Shown one piece after another: positions 36,081-43,578 of a stretch of 64,000 nucleotides of DNA; the first letter of the stretch is position 1, and every line of letters begins with the position of its first letter. The position numbers were made by a program, and so were the translations under genes. Under the pieces are notes generated by a model. That model was not told the origin of the DNA. It searched no databases and worked only from the letters and a program-made list of their open reading frames with translations. Source of the stretch: Sphingopyxis sp. QXT-31 (GTDB taxonomy: Bacteria > Pseudomonadota > Alphaproteobacteria > Sphingomonadales > Sphingomonadaceae); assembly GCF_001984035.1 (NCBI RefSeq), contig NZ_CP019449.1, forward strand, positions 186,001 through 250,000. Direction: 5' to 3'.

Positions 36081-38474
36081 GTGATCGACGATCTGCTGAA
36101 CGATTTCCTGGCCGAGACGGCGGAAATATTGGCCGAAGCCGGCGGGGCGCTCGTCGCGTGGGAGGCCGACCCGGCCGATCGGGCGCAACTCGACGCGATC
36201 TTCCGCCTCGTCCACACGATCAAGGGCAGCTCCGGTTTCCTGTCGCTGCCGCGCGTCACCGCGCTGTCGCACGCCGCCGAGGATGCACTCGACCAGGTGC
36301 GCCGCGGCAACCGGGCGGCCAATGCCGCGCTGGTCACCGCGGTGCTCGCGATCATCGACCGCCTGTCGGGGCTGTGCTCGTCGCTCGGCAACACGGGGAC
36401 CGAGCCGCAGGGCGACGACAGCGACGTCATCGGCGCGCTGGCGCTGGTCGACGACACGCCCGCCGCGGTCGCCGCCGCGCCGGTCGAAGCCGAAGCCGGC
36501 GAAGAAGATATCAACACCGACCTGCTCCAGAGCTGGCGCTCGATCCGCGTGCCGCTGCCGCTGCTCGACAGCGTGATGACCGGGGTCACCGACATCGTGC
36601 TGGCGCGCAACGAATTCGCCCGGATGCTGCGCGAATCGGGTGCCGAGGCGTCGGTCATCGCGTCGTTCGACCGCCTGTCGGACTCGATCGCGGGCATGCG
36701 CCAGTCGGTCAGCCAGATGCGCATGCAGCGCATCGACAAGCTTTTCGCGCCGCTGCCGCGCATCGTCCGCGATCTCGCGCAGGACCTGGGCAAGAAGATC
36801 CGTTTCTCGACCAGCGGCGGCGAGGTCGAGCTCGACCGCGAGATGATGGAGAATATCCGCGACCCGCTGATCCACATCGTCCGCAACGCGATCGACCATG
36901 GCATCGAGCCGCTCGACGAGCGCGTCGCCGCGGGCAAGGGCGTCACCGCCAATATCGCGGTGTCGGCGCGCCAGTCGGGCAACCAGATCGAGATCGAAGT
37001 GCGCGACGACGGCCGCGGCCTGTCGCCCGACGCGCTGGTCGCCAAGGCGTTGTCGGCGCGCGTCATCGGCGCCGCCGAGGCCAAGGCGCTGAGCCCGCGC
37101 GAGAAACTCGAACTCGTCTTTCGCCCCGGCTTTTCGACCGCCGCCAAGATCACGTCGATCTCGGGCCGCGGGGTCGGCATGGATATCGTCAAGGCGAACC
37201 TCGAGAAGATCGGCGGCGTTGTCGAACTGCGCAACGACGAGGGCCGCGGGCTGTCGATCGTGCTGCGCGTGCCGATGACGCTGACGATCATCTCGGGCCT
37301 GATGGTCCGTGCGTCGGGCCAATATTTCGCGATCCCGCGCGGATCGGTGCGCGAAATCCTGCTCGAGACGAGCGATTCGGTGCGCATCGACCGCGTCGGC
37401 GGCGGCGAACTCGTCACCGTGCGCGGCGAACAATTTCCGCTGCTGCGCCTCGAACTGGTGCTGGGCGGCGAAATCGACGCCAGCGAAGACCGCGACGACC
37501 GCGCGATCATCCTGATCCGGCCGGGGCAGGGGATGAGCTATGCGCTGAGCGTCGCCGCGATCCACGACCATGAAGAACTGGTGATCAAGCCCGCCGCGCC
37601 GATGATCATGGCGACCGGACTCTACGCCGGCACGACGCTCCCCGACAACGGCCGCCCGGTGCTGCTGCTCGACGTCCAGGGGCTGCTCGCCGCCGCCGGG
37701 GTCGACGCATCGGAGGCCGGGCGCCTGAACGACGCCGACGACGAGGCGGCCGCGGAGGCCGCGGTCGCGCGCGACGCCGCGCAGTTGCTGCTGTTCTGTG
37801 ATGTCGGGGGGCAGATGCGGGGCGTCCGCCTGTCGGTGATCGAACGCGTCGAGGAGGTGCCGGCGGCGGCGCTGTTCGAAAGCGCCGGCGCCGTCCAGGT
37901 GAAGATCGGCACCGACATCTTCCCCGTCCACGCCGCCGGGGGCCCCAGGGGCCGCGACGCGGTGAAACTGCTGCGCCTGCACGACGGCCAGTCGGTGCTC
38001 TGCTATCCGATCGAGGCGGTGATCGACATCGTCCGGCTGCCCGACGCGGTGCAGACGGCACCGGCGCCCGGCCTGATTGCCGGAGTCGTGCTGATCGGCG
38101 GCCAGCCGGTCGAACTGATCGATCCCTTCTGGCTGATGGCGCAATATGAAGCGGGCGAGGCGGTGTCCGCCGGACGCCGGCCGCTCTGCCGCATCGCCGC
38201 CGACGCCGACGGCTGGGCCAGCAATTTCCTCGCGCCGATCCTGCGCAGCGCGGGCTACCGCGTCATCGGCGGCGATGAGGCGAGCGAAGAACGCCCCGAC
38301 GTCCAGCTCTGCCTGACCGAAGCCGCATCGGGGCCGATCGCCGCGGATGTCCCGCTCGTCCGGCTGCGCGCCTCGCCCGCCGCGACGGGCCCCGAGGACG
38401 ACAGCATCTATCGCTACGATCGCGCCGCCTTGCTCGAAGCGCTGCGCAGGCAGGTCGGAGGAGCCCGCTCATGA
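36081..38474 (+). CDS. cheA: Chemotaxis-type histidine kinase CheA with C-terminal degenerate receiver
   Basis: A 797-residue kinase. Domains in order: HPt with phospho-acceptor His45 (FRLVHTIKGSSGFL); dimerisation and ATPase domains (IVRNAIDHGIEP, VRDDGRGLSPDAL, ISGRGVGMDIVKANLEKIGG); a CheW-like P5 domain (about 395-540); a second CheW-like stretch (about 560-690); then a tail at about 697-797 shaped like a receiver (CRIAADADGWASNFLAPILR, PDVQLCLTE) in which the phospho-Asp position is Leu. No P2 domain is visible. The start is GTG, with TTTTGGGGGCG upstream. It overlaps cheW by four bases. Confidence 0.9.
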   Translation: MIDDLLNDFLAETAEILAEAGGALVAWEADPADRAQLDAIFRLVHTIKGSSGFLSLPRVTALSHAAEDALDQVRRGNRAANAALVTAVLAIIDRLSGLCSSLGNTGTEPQGDDSDVIGALALVDDTPAAVAAAPVEAEAGEEDINTDLLQSWRSIRVPLPLLDSVMTGVTDIVLARNEFARMLRESGAEASVIASFDRLSDSIAGMRQSVSQMRMQRIDKLFAPLPRIVRDLAQDLGKKIRFSTSGGEVELDREMMENIRDPLIHIVRNAIDHGIEPLDERVAAGKGVTANIAVSARQSGNQIEIEVRDDGRGLSPDALVAKALSARVIGAAEAKALSPREKLELVFRPGFSTAAKITSISGRGVGMDIVKANLEKIGGVVELRNDEGRGLSIVLRVPMTLTIISGLMVRASGQYFAIPRGSVREILLETSDSVRIDRVGGGELVTVRGEQFPLLRLELVLGGEIDASEDRDDRAIILIRPGQGMSYALSVAAIHDHEELVIKPAAPMIMATGLYAGTTLPDNGRPVLLLDVQGLLAAAGVDASEAGRLNDADDEAAAEAAVARDAAQLLLFCDVGGQMRGVRLSVIERVEEVPAAALFESAGAVQVKIGTDIFPVHAAGGPRGRDAVKLLRLHDGQSVLCYPIEAVIDIVRLPDAVQTAPAPGLIAGVVLIGGQPVELIDPFWLMAQYEAGEAVSAGRRPLCRIAADADGWASNFLAPILRSAGYRVIGGDEASEERPDVQLCLTEAASGPIAADVPLVRLRASPAATGPEDDSIYRYDRAALLEALRRQVGGARS

Positions 38475-38908
38475 TGGAAAAACTCTATTTGATCGCGCGC
38501 ATCGCCGACACGCGCGTCGCGCTGCGCAGCCGCGCGATCAATTCGGTGGTGACGGTGGGCACGCCCGTCCATGTGCCCGCCGCGCCGTCGCATGTCGCGG
38601 GGCTGTTTGCGCTGCGCAGCCGCGTCTTCACGCTGATCGACCCGCATGTCGTGATCGGCCTGCCGCCGGTCCCCGTCGCGCCGGGGCAGCGCGTGATCGT
38701 CGTCGACGTCGGCGAGCACGGCTATGCGCTGCTCGCCGACGCGATCGAGGATGTCTGCTTCATCGAGGCGCCCGAAACGCGCGTCGCGGGCAAGCTGCTC
38801 CCCGGCTGGGCGCGCGTCGCCGACGCGATGATCGAGCATGACGGCCATTCGCTGCTGGTCGTCGACCCGTCGCATTTCATCACTTTGCCGGTCGCCAAGG
38901 CGGCGTGA
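38471..38908 (+). CDS. cheW: CheW-like coupling protein
   Basis: A 145-residue single CheW domain that would bridge CheA to chemoreceptors: LIARIADTRVALRSRAINSVV, HVAGLFALRSRVFTLIDPHVVIGL, VIVVDVGEHGYALLADAIEDV. Its start overlaps the cheA stop in ATGA. Divergent within the CheW family, in step with the unusual CheA. Confidence 0.88.
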   Translation: MMEKLYLIARIADTRVALRSRAINSVVTVGTPVHVPAAPSHVAGLFALRSRVFTLIDPHVVIGLPPVPVAPGQRVIVVDVGEHGYALLADAIEDVCFIEAPETRVAGKLLPGWARVADAMIEHDGHSLLVVDPSHFITLPVAKAA

Positions 38909-38972
38909 CATTAACGCGCTGAATACGTTTCCTGCGGTATCCCCACGCAATCCCCGGGGCACGGAGTAAATC

Positions 38973-39347
38973 ATGTCGAAATCCTGTCTGGTCGTCGATG
39001 ACAGCAAAGTGATCCGCAAGGTCGCGCGTCATATCCTTGAAAGCATGGCGTTCGAGGTGGACGAGGCGGCCGACGGGCAGGAGGCGCTGACCTTTTGCCG
39101 CGCCAACCGCCCCGACGTGATCCTGCTCGACTGGAACATGCCCGTGATGAGCGGCATGGAGTTTCTGGGCGCGTTCAACGACCTCGATTACGGGCATGAG
39201 GAGCGCCCGCGCATCGTCTTCTGCACCACCGAGAACAGCATCGATCATATCCGCGCCGCGATCGAAGCCGGGGCCGACGAATATGTGATGAAGCCGTTCG
39301 ACCGCGAAACGCTCGAAGGAAAATTGCAGCTCGTCGGCGTCGCCTGA
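38973..39347 (+). CDS. cheY: CheY-type single-domain response regulator
   Basis: A 124-residue receiver with the full active site: acidic pair Asp9/Asp10, phospho-acceptor Asp53 (VILLDWNMPVMSG), Thr85 and Lys107 (YVMKPFD). There is no output domain. It follows cheW after 64 bases, has ACGGAGTAA as ribosome-binding site, and ends ten bases before cheB. It probably receives phosphate from CheA; whether the target is a flagellar switch is unknown, since no flagellar gene is present here. Confidence 0.93.
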   Translation: MSKSCLVVDDSKVIRKVARHILESMAFEVDEAADGQEALTFCRANRPDVILLDWNMPVMSGMEFLGAFNDLDYGHEERPRIVFCTTENSIDHIRAAIEAGADEYVMKPFDRETLEGKLQLVGVA

Positions 39348-39357
39348 GGCGGCGCGG

Positions 39358-40476
39358 GTGGCGGCATCCCCAAATCTGGCCCGCGCGGCTCCGCTGGACG
39401 AGGCGATACCGGCTCCGCGCGACGTGCGCGTCATGCTGGTCGACGACAGCCTGGTGGTGCGCAGCATCCTCGAACGGATCATCGATCAGAGCGCGGGGCT
39501 GACGGTCTGCGCCTCGCTCTCCTCGGCGCACGACGCGCTCGCCTATCTTGCCTGCGAACCCGTCGATGTCGTCGTGCTCGACATCGAAATGCCGGGGATG
39601 AACGGCATCACCGCGCTCCCCCTGATCCTCGACCGCGCCGAGAAGGCGCGCGTGCTGATCCTCTCGTCGAACTGCCTCGAGGGCGGCCCCGCGGCGATCG
39701 AGGCGCTGGCGCTCGGCGCGAGCGACACGCTCGCCAAACCGGGGCGCGGCAGTTTTTCGGGGCGCTTCGCCGAGGTGCTGACCGAGCGCATCCGCACTTT
39801 GGGGCAGCAGCCGCGGCACGGCATCGGCGTGATCCGCGCCGCCGCGCCCGCGCCGGTCGCGCCCGCGCCGGTCGCGATCGACACCGACCAGCCGCTCGAA
39901 TGCATCGCGGTCGCTGCCTCGACCGGCGGCATCCCGGCCTTCACCAGCTTCCTCAGCCATCTCGACCCGCGCATCGCCGCGCCGATCCTGCTCACCCAGC
40001 ACCTTCCCGACGCCTTCATGGAGTTTTACGCGAAGCAGATCGCGACGATGACGTCGCGCAAGGTCGTGGTCGCGGCGGCAGGGATGCCGGTCGAGAAGAA
40101 CCATATCTATCTCGCGCCGGGCGATGCGCATCTGATCGTCGTCGGCACCGGCCGGCGGCGCGAGATCGCGCTCGACCGGCGACCGGTCGCCAACGGCTGT
40201 TGCCCCTCGGCCGACCCGATGTTCGATTCGCTCGCCGAAGTCTATGGCCCGCGCGCCGCCGCGGTGGTGCTGAGCGGCATGGGCCGTGACGGCGCCGACG
40301 GCGCGGCGCGCCTCAAGGAAGCGGGCGGCACGGTGTTCGCGCAGGCGCCCGAAAGCTGCGTGATCTGGGGCATGCCCGGCGCGGTCGCCAAGGCGGGGAT
40401 CGCCGCGGCGACGCTCAACCCCGATGCGATCGCGCTGATGCTGGGGAGCTTCCTGAAAGGGCGCGCGAAGTCATGA
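39358..40476 (+). CDS. cheB: Protein-glutamate methylesterase CheB
   Basis: Demethylates chemoreceptors when phosphorylated. The 372 residues comprise a receiver with Asp75 (VVLDIEMPGMNG), a proline/alanine linker (APAPVAPAPVAI), and a methylesterase domain with catalytic Ser188 (AVAASTGGIPAF), TQHLPDAFMEFYAKQI and LSGMGRDGADGA. No ATG lies near the start; GTG at 39358 was chosen because it is ten bases after cheY and includes the complete receiver. It overlaps cheR by four bases. Confidence 0.92.
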   Translation: MAASPNLARAAPLDEAIPAPRDVRVMLVDDSLVVRSILERIIDQSAGLTVCASLSSAHDALAYLACEPVDVVVLDIEMPGMNGITALPLILDRAEKARVLILSSNCLEGGPAAIEALALGASDTLAKPGRGSFSGRFAEVLTERIRTLGQQPRHGIGVIRAAAPAPVAPAPVAIDTDQPLECIAVAASTGGIPAFTSFLSHLDPRIAAPILLTQHLPDAFMEFYAKQIATMTSRKVVVAAAGMPVEKNHIYLAPGDAHLIVVGTGRRREIALDRRPVANGCCPSADPMFDSLAEVYGPRAAAVVLSGMGRDGADGAARLKEAGGTVFAQAPESCVIWGMPGAVAKAGIAAATLNPDAIALMLGSFLKGRAKS

Positions 40477-41330
40477 TGGGCGGGACCGCCAGCGAATCGG
40501 CCTACCGCGTGCTCATGGGCGTGCTCGAATCGCGCACCGGCCAGACGCTGTCGCCCAGCCGCATCTGGCGCATCGAAATGTCGCTGAAGCCGGTGATGCA
40601 GCGCCACGGCATCGCCGACCTCGACGGGCTGGTCGCGGCGCTGGTGACCTCGACCAGCCGCCAGCTGCTCGACGATACGGTCGATGCGATGCTCAACAAC
40701 GAGACCTTTTTCTATCGCGAACACAGCGTGTTCGACGACATAGCGCAGACGGCGCTTGAAAAGATCAGGGTGATCAACGCCGACAAGCGCCGGCTCACCA
40801 TCTGGCATTGCGGCGTCTCGACCGGGCAGGAAGCCTATTCGATGGCAATGCTGCTCGCCGAACAGGAGGCACGCTGGGCGGGGTGGCAGGTCGACATCGT
40901 CGGGACCGATGTCAGCTATCATGCGATCAGCCGCGCACGCGTCGGCCTCTACAGCCAGTTCGAGATCCAGCGCGGGCTGCCGGTGCAGCGCATGGTGCGC
41001 TGGTTCGACCAGACCGAGGGCGGCTGGCTCGCCAAGGCGGATCTGCGCCGCCGGATCGACTTTTCGGTACAGAATATGCTGACCGACCGGCCGCCGCTCG
41101 CGAGCCCCGCGGACCTCATTTTCTGCCGTAATTTGCTGCTCTATTTCTCGCTGCCGATGCGGCAGAAGGCCTTCGCGCGGCTGCGCATGGTCGCGGCGCC
41201 GCAGAGTTTCCTCATACTCGGCGCGGGCGAGACGGTGCTGGGGCAGACCGACCAGTTCGTCGCCAGCCCGCGCCTCCGCGGGCTCTACGAACCTGCCGAC
41301 CAGCAGGTGCGCCGTCCGCAAGCCGCCTGA
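40473..41330 (+). CDS. cheR: Chemoreceptor methyltransferase CheR
   Basis: SAM-dependent glutamate methyltransferase of 285 residues. It has an N-terminal helical domain (IWRIEMSLKPVMQRHGI, DAMLNNETFFYREHSVFD), the SAM-binding IWHCGVSTGQEAYSMAMLL, VDIVGTDVSYHAISRARVGLYS, and DLIFCRNLLLYF. No C-terminal TPR or receptor-binding pentapeptide extension is seen. It is the last gene of the cheA-W-Y-B-R run; any receptor it modifies lies outside the window. Confidence 0.93.
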   Translation: MMGGTASESAYRVLMGVLESRTGQTLSPSRIWRIEMSLKPVMQRHGIADLDGLVAALVTSTSRQLLDDTVDAMLNNETFFYREHSVFDDIAQTALEKIRVINADKRRLTIWHCGVSTGQEAYSMAMLLAEQEARWAGWQVDIVGTDVSYHAISRARVGLYSQFEIQRGLPVQRMVRWFDQTEGGWLAKADLRRRIDFSVQNMLTDRPPLASPADLIFCRNLLLYFSLPMRQKAFARLRMVAAPQSFLILGAGETVLGQTDQFVASPRLRGLYEPADQQVRRPQAA

Positions 41331-41401
41331 TCGCCGCCTTGCATTTTGCGTTGCGGTAGCGCAGGTGAGGGCAGGTTTTGGATGATCGGGCCGCGACACG
41401 C

Positions 41402-42091
41402 ATGAGCGAATCTATCGAACGCTGGTCCCCCAATTTCGACGAGCGCGCGCTGCCGGTCTCGATGATCGTGCTCCATTATACGGGTATGAAGAGCGGCGAC
41501 GAAGCCATTGATTGGCTTGCCAATCCCGAATCGAAAGTGTCGGCGCACTATGTCGTCAGCGAGGACGGGCAGGTCACCCATATGGTGCCCGAGGAAAAGC
41601 GCGCCTGGCACGCGGGCAAGTCGCACTGGCGCGGGATCAGGGACATCAATTCGGCGAGCGTTGGGATCGAGATCGTCAACCCGGGGCACGAGCATGGCTA
41701 TGTGCCCTTTCCCGATCCGCAGGTCGCGGCGGTCGTGCGGCTGGTCCATCTGATCAAGGATCGCCACGCGATCACGCGCGGCAATGTCGTCGGCCATTCG
41801 GACATTGCCCCGACGCGCAAGCAGGACCCGGGCGAGCTTTTCCCGTGGGAGGAACTCGCGCGCCGCCGCCTCGCGCTGCCGCGCCCGACCAAGAAATTGA
41901 CCGATCCCTTGTGGACCGACGCGGGTTTCCTGCTGGCGCTCGAGCGCTTCGGTTACGATGTGACCGACGGTTTTGCCGCGACGGTGGCTTTCCAGCGGCG
42001 CTTCCGGCCCGAGCTGATCGACGGCACGATCTGCGGCGAATGCCGCGCGATCCTGCTCGCGCTGCTGCTGCCGCAGCCCGAGGGCGACTAG
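41402..42091 (+). CDS. AmpD/AmiD-type N-acetylmuramoyl-L-alanine amidase
   Basis: Zinc amidase that cleaves the bond between MurNAc and the stem peptide. The 229 residues show the Amidase_2 fold: IVLHYTGM (first zinc His), YVVSEDGQVTHMVPEEKRAWHAGKS, NSASVGIEIVN, and VVGHSDIAPTRKQDPGELF with the second zinc His and Asp. A C-terminal peptidoglycan-binding-like helical domain follows (ALERFGYDVTDGFAATVAFQRRFRP). There is no signal peptide, which suggests a cytoplasmic recycling enzyme. The ATG at 41402 was preferred over an in-frame TTG at 41378. Confidence 0.88.
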   Translation: MSESIERWSPNFDERALPVSMIVLHYTGMKSGDEAIDWLANPESKVSAHYVVSEDGQVTHMVPEEKRAWHAGKSHWRGIRDINSASVGIEIVNPGHEHGYVPFPDPQVAAVVRLVHLIKDRHAITRGNVVGHSDIAPTRKQDPGELFPWEELARRRLALPRPTKKLTDPLWTDAGFLLALERFGYDVTDGFAATVAFQRRFRPELIDGTICGECRAILLALLLPQPEGD

Positions 42092-42130
42092 CCCTCGCAA
42101 ACCCCGCCGAAGCGCGCTATACTCGCTCCC

Positions 42131-42515
42131 GCCAGAGGGTTGGGCGATCGCCGCCGCGCAAGCGGGGGAGGAAAGTCCGGGCTCCACGGAAACCACGGTG
42201 CCGGATAACGTCCGGCGGCTCCGGGAAGCCGGAGCAAGGGAAAGTGCCACAGAGAGAAGACCGCCAAAGGCTTCGGCCCGGCGAAAGGTGAAAGGGTGCG
42301 GTAAGAGCGCACCGCGCGGACGGCAACGGACGCGGCACGGCAAACCCCACCGGGAGCAAGGTCGAATAGGGATGGCACGAGGCAACTCAGGGCTGGTTCC
42401 GGCCCCGCCGTCCGGGTTGACTGCTTGAGCGTCCGGGCAACCGGTCGCCTAGAGGAATGATCGCCCATCCCCCGTCAAACGGGGTGGACAGAACCCGGCT
42501 TACAGACCCTCTGGC
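42131..42515 (+). ncRNA. rnpB: RNase P RNA (class A)
   Basis: Catalytic RNA that removes 5' leaders from precursor tRNAs. P1 is a perfect 10-bp pairing of GCCAGAGGGT (42131-42140) with ACCCTCTGGC (42506-42515). P4 and the conserved core are present as GAGGAAAGTCCGGGCTCC (from 42168) and ACAGAACCCGGCTTA (42488-42502). CACAGAGAGAAGACC and GGTGAAAGGGTGCGGTAAGA further identify it. The length of about 385 nt is normal for alphaproteobacteria. Transcript ends are set from P1 and may differ by a few bases. Confidence 0.95.
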
Positions 42516-42591
42516 ATTTTCTCTCCCCATGCGCGCGGGAACCGCGCCGGGAAGGCCCGCGTATTAGGCGGACCAGAAAAGGAGACGAACC

Positions 42592-42747
42592 ATGAAAGTC
42601 GTCGATGACCATGTCGAGGTGACTGAAACCGAGGCGAGCAGCGGGGTAAAAGGCCATAATGTCCGCTATGTGCTCGCCTTTTCGCTGATCGCAGTGATTA
42701 TCGTGCTGTCGGCGATCTGGATCGTCCCGGCGTTGCTGCAGCCCTGA
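42592..42747 (+). CDS. Small single-span membrane protein (51 aa)
   Basis: Fifty-one residues, with an acidic N-terminal tail (VVDDHVEVTETEASSGVKG) and one membrane helix (YVLAFSLIAVIIVLSAIWIV). AAAAGGAG seven bases before the ATG is one of the best ribosome-binding sites in the window. Tail acidity followed by the helix suggests N-in topology or a small regulator/assembly subunit; no family recognised. It lies 76 bases after rnpB and abuts the convergent gene with no intergenic base. Confidence 0.75.
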   Translation: MKVVDDHVEVTETEASSGVKGHNVRYVLAFSLIAVIIVLSAIWIVPALLQP

Positions 42748-43407
42748 TCATTTCGCTTTGGTGACGCTGATCAGCTCGAATTCGGGCTCGGGCGTATCGT
42801 CCATATAGATGGTGCGCGCCGGCCGCTTGAACTTGCGCGTGTAGAGCGTTTCGTAGCTCTTGTCCTCGCCGCTGCCCTTCACCTTGAGCAGCGAGGTCAC
42901 GGTATCGCCGGTGACGACGTTCCAGCTCATCTCGTCGCCGTCATGCGCCCAGGTGCGGCTGTAGAGCGTGACGTCCATCCCGATCAGCTGCATGCGCGCC
43001 TGCCCCTTGGCGACGCGGTAGCGATAGGTGGTCGACATCGCGGTGGTGCCGCCGGTCAGATCCTCGATCACCAGCACGCCCTTCTTGATCGACAGCATGG
43101 CGCCGCCGAGCCGATCGGGCTGGAGCTTGAAGGTACCGCCCAGCGTCTGGCCGGCCTCGAACCCGCTGCGGACGCTCAGCACGACGTTGACGGTGCGCTC
43201 GTCGGGGCTGGCGACGACATAGACCGTGTCGAGATCGCCGTCGCCGTTGAGGTCGCCATCGACGCGCGCCTCGATTTCCTGCCCCATTTCGAGCCCCGCA
43301 TTGAGCTGTTCGTCGGTGATCGGCGGGATCTTCATCGTCAGCGGCGAGGGTTCCGCGGCGTGCGCGGTTCCGGCGAGCAGCATGGCGGCGGCGAGAATGG
43401 CCTTCAT
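42748..43407 (-). CDS. Secreted protein with a calcium-binding-like DxNxDGxxD loop
   Basis: A 219-residue exported protein (signal MKAILAAAMLLAGTAHA). The sequence RVDGDLNGDGDLDTVYVVA is a classic DxNxDGxxD loop as found in FG-GAP and EF-hand-like proteins. The rest is beta-rich (YRYRVAKGQARMQLIGMDVTLYSR) without a recognised domain. Its stop abuts that of the 51-residue gene; its start diverges from the caspase-like gene across about 170 bases. Confidence 0.75.
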   Translation of the reverse strand: MKAILAAAMLLAGTAHAAEPSPLTMKIPPITDEQLNAGLEMGQEIEARVDGDLNGDGDLDTVYVVASPDERTVNVVLSVRSGFEAGQTLGGTFKLQPDRLGGAMLSIKKGVLVIEDLTGGTTAMSTTYRYRVAKGQARMQLIGMDVTLYSRTWAHDGDEMSWNVVTGDTVTSLLKVKGSGEDKSYETLYTRKFKRPARTIYMDDTPEPEFELISVTKAK

Positions 43408-43578
43408 AAAATCCCCTGGCTTCGGTCGTTCAGATTATCAGCTCCTGCCCGATCGTCCAGCGCGCCGCGGTGACGCGGCGCACAGGGCGCCTTTTTCGCT
43501 TTGCCATGCGATTTGACCGGCTTAGGGTCGCACGGGGTCGCAGAATCGAACGATAATGCGAAGGGCGATCAGGTGAAC

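Noticed and set aside
38909..38925. TTAACGCGCTGAATACG before cheY as a CtrA site
   Set aside because: Only the first half-site fits; the second is mismatched at most positions.
42092..42591. Small open frames across the rnpB region
   Set aside because: The stretch folds as RNase P RNA with perfect P1 pairing; frames there are incidental.
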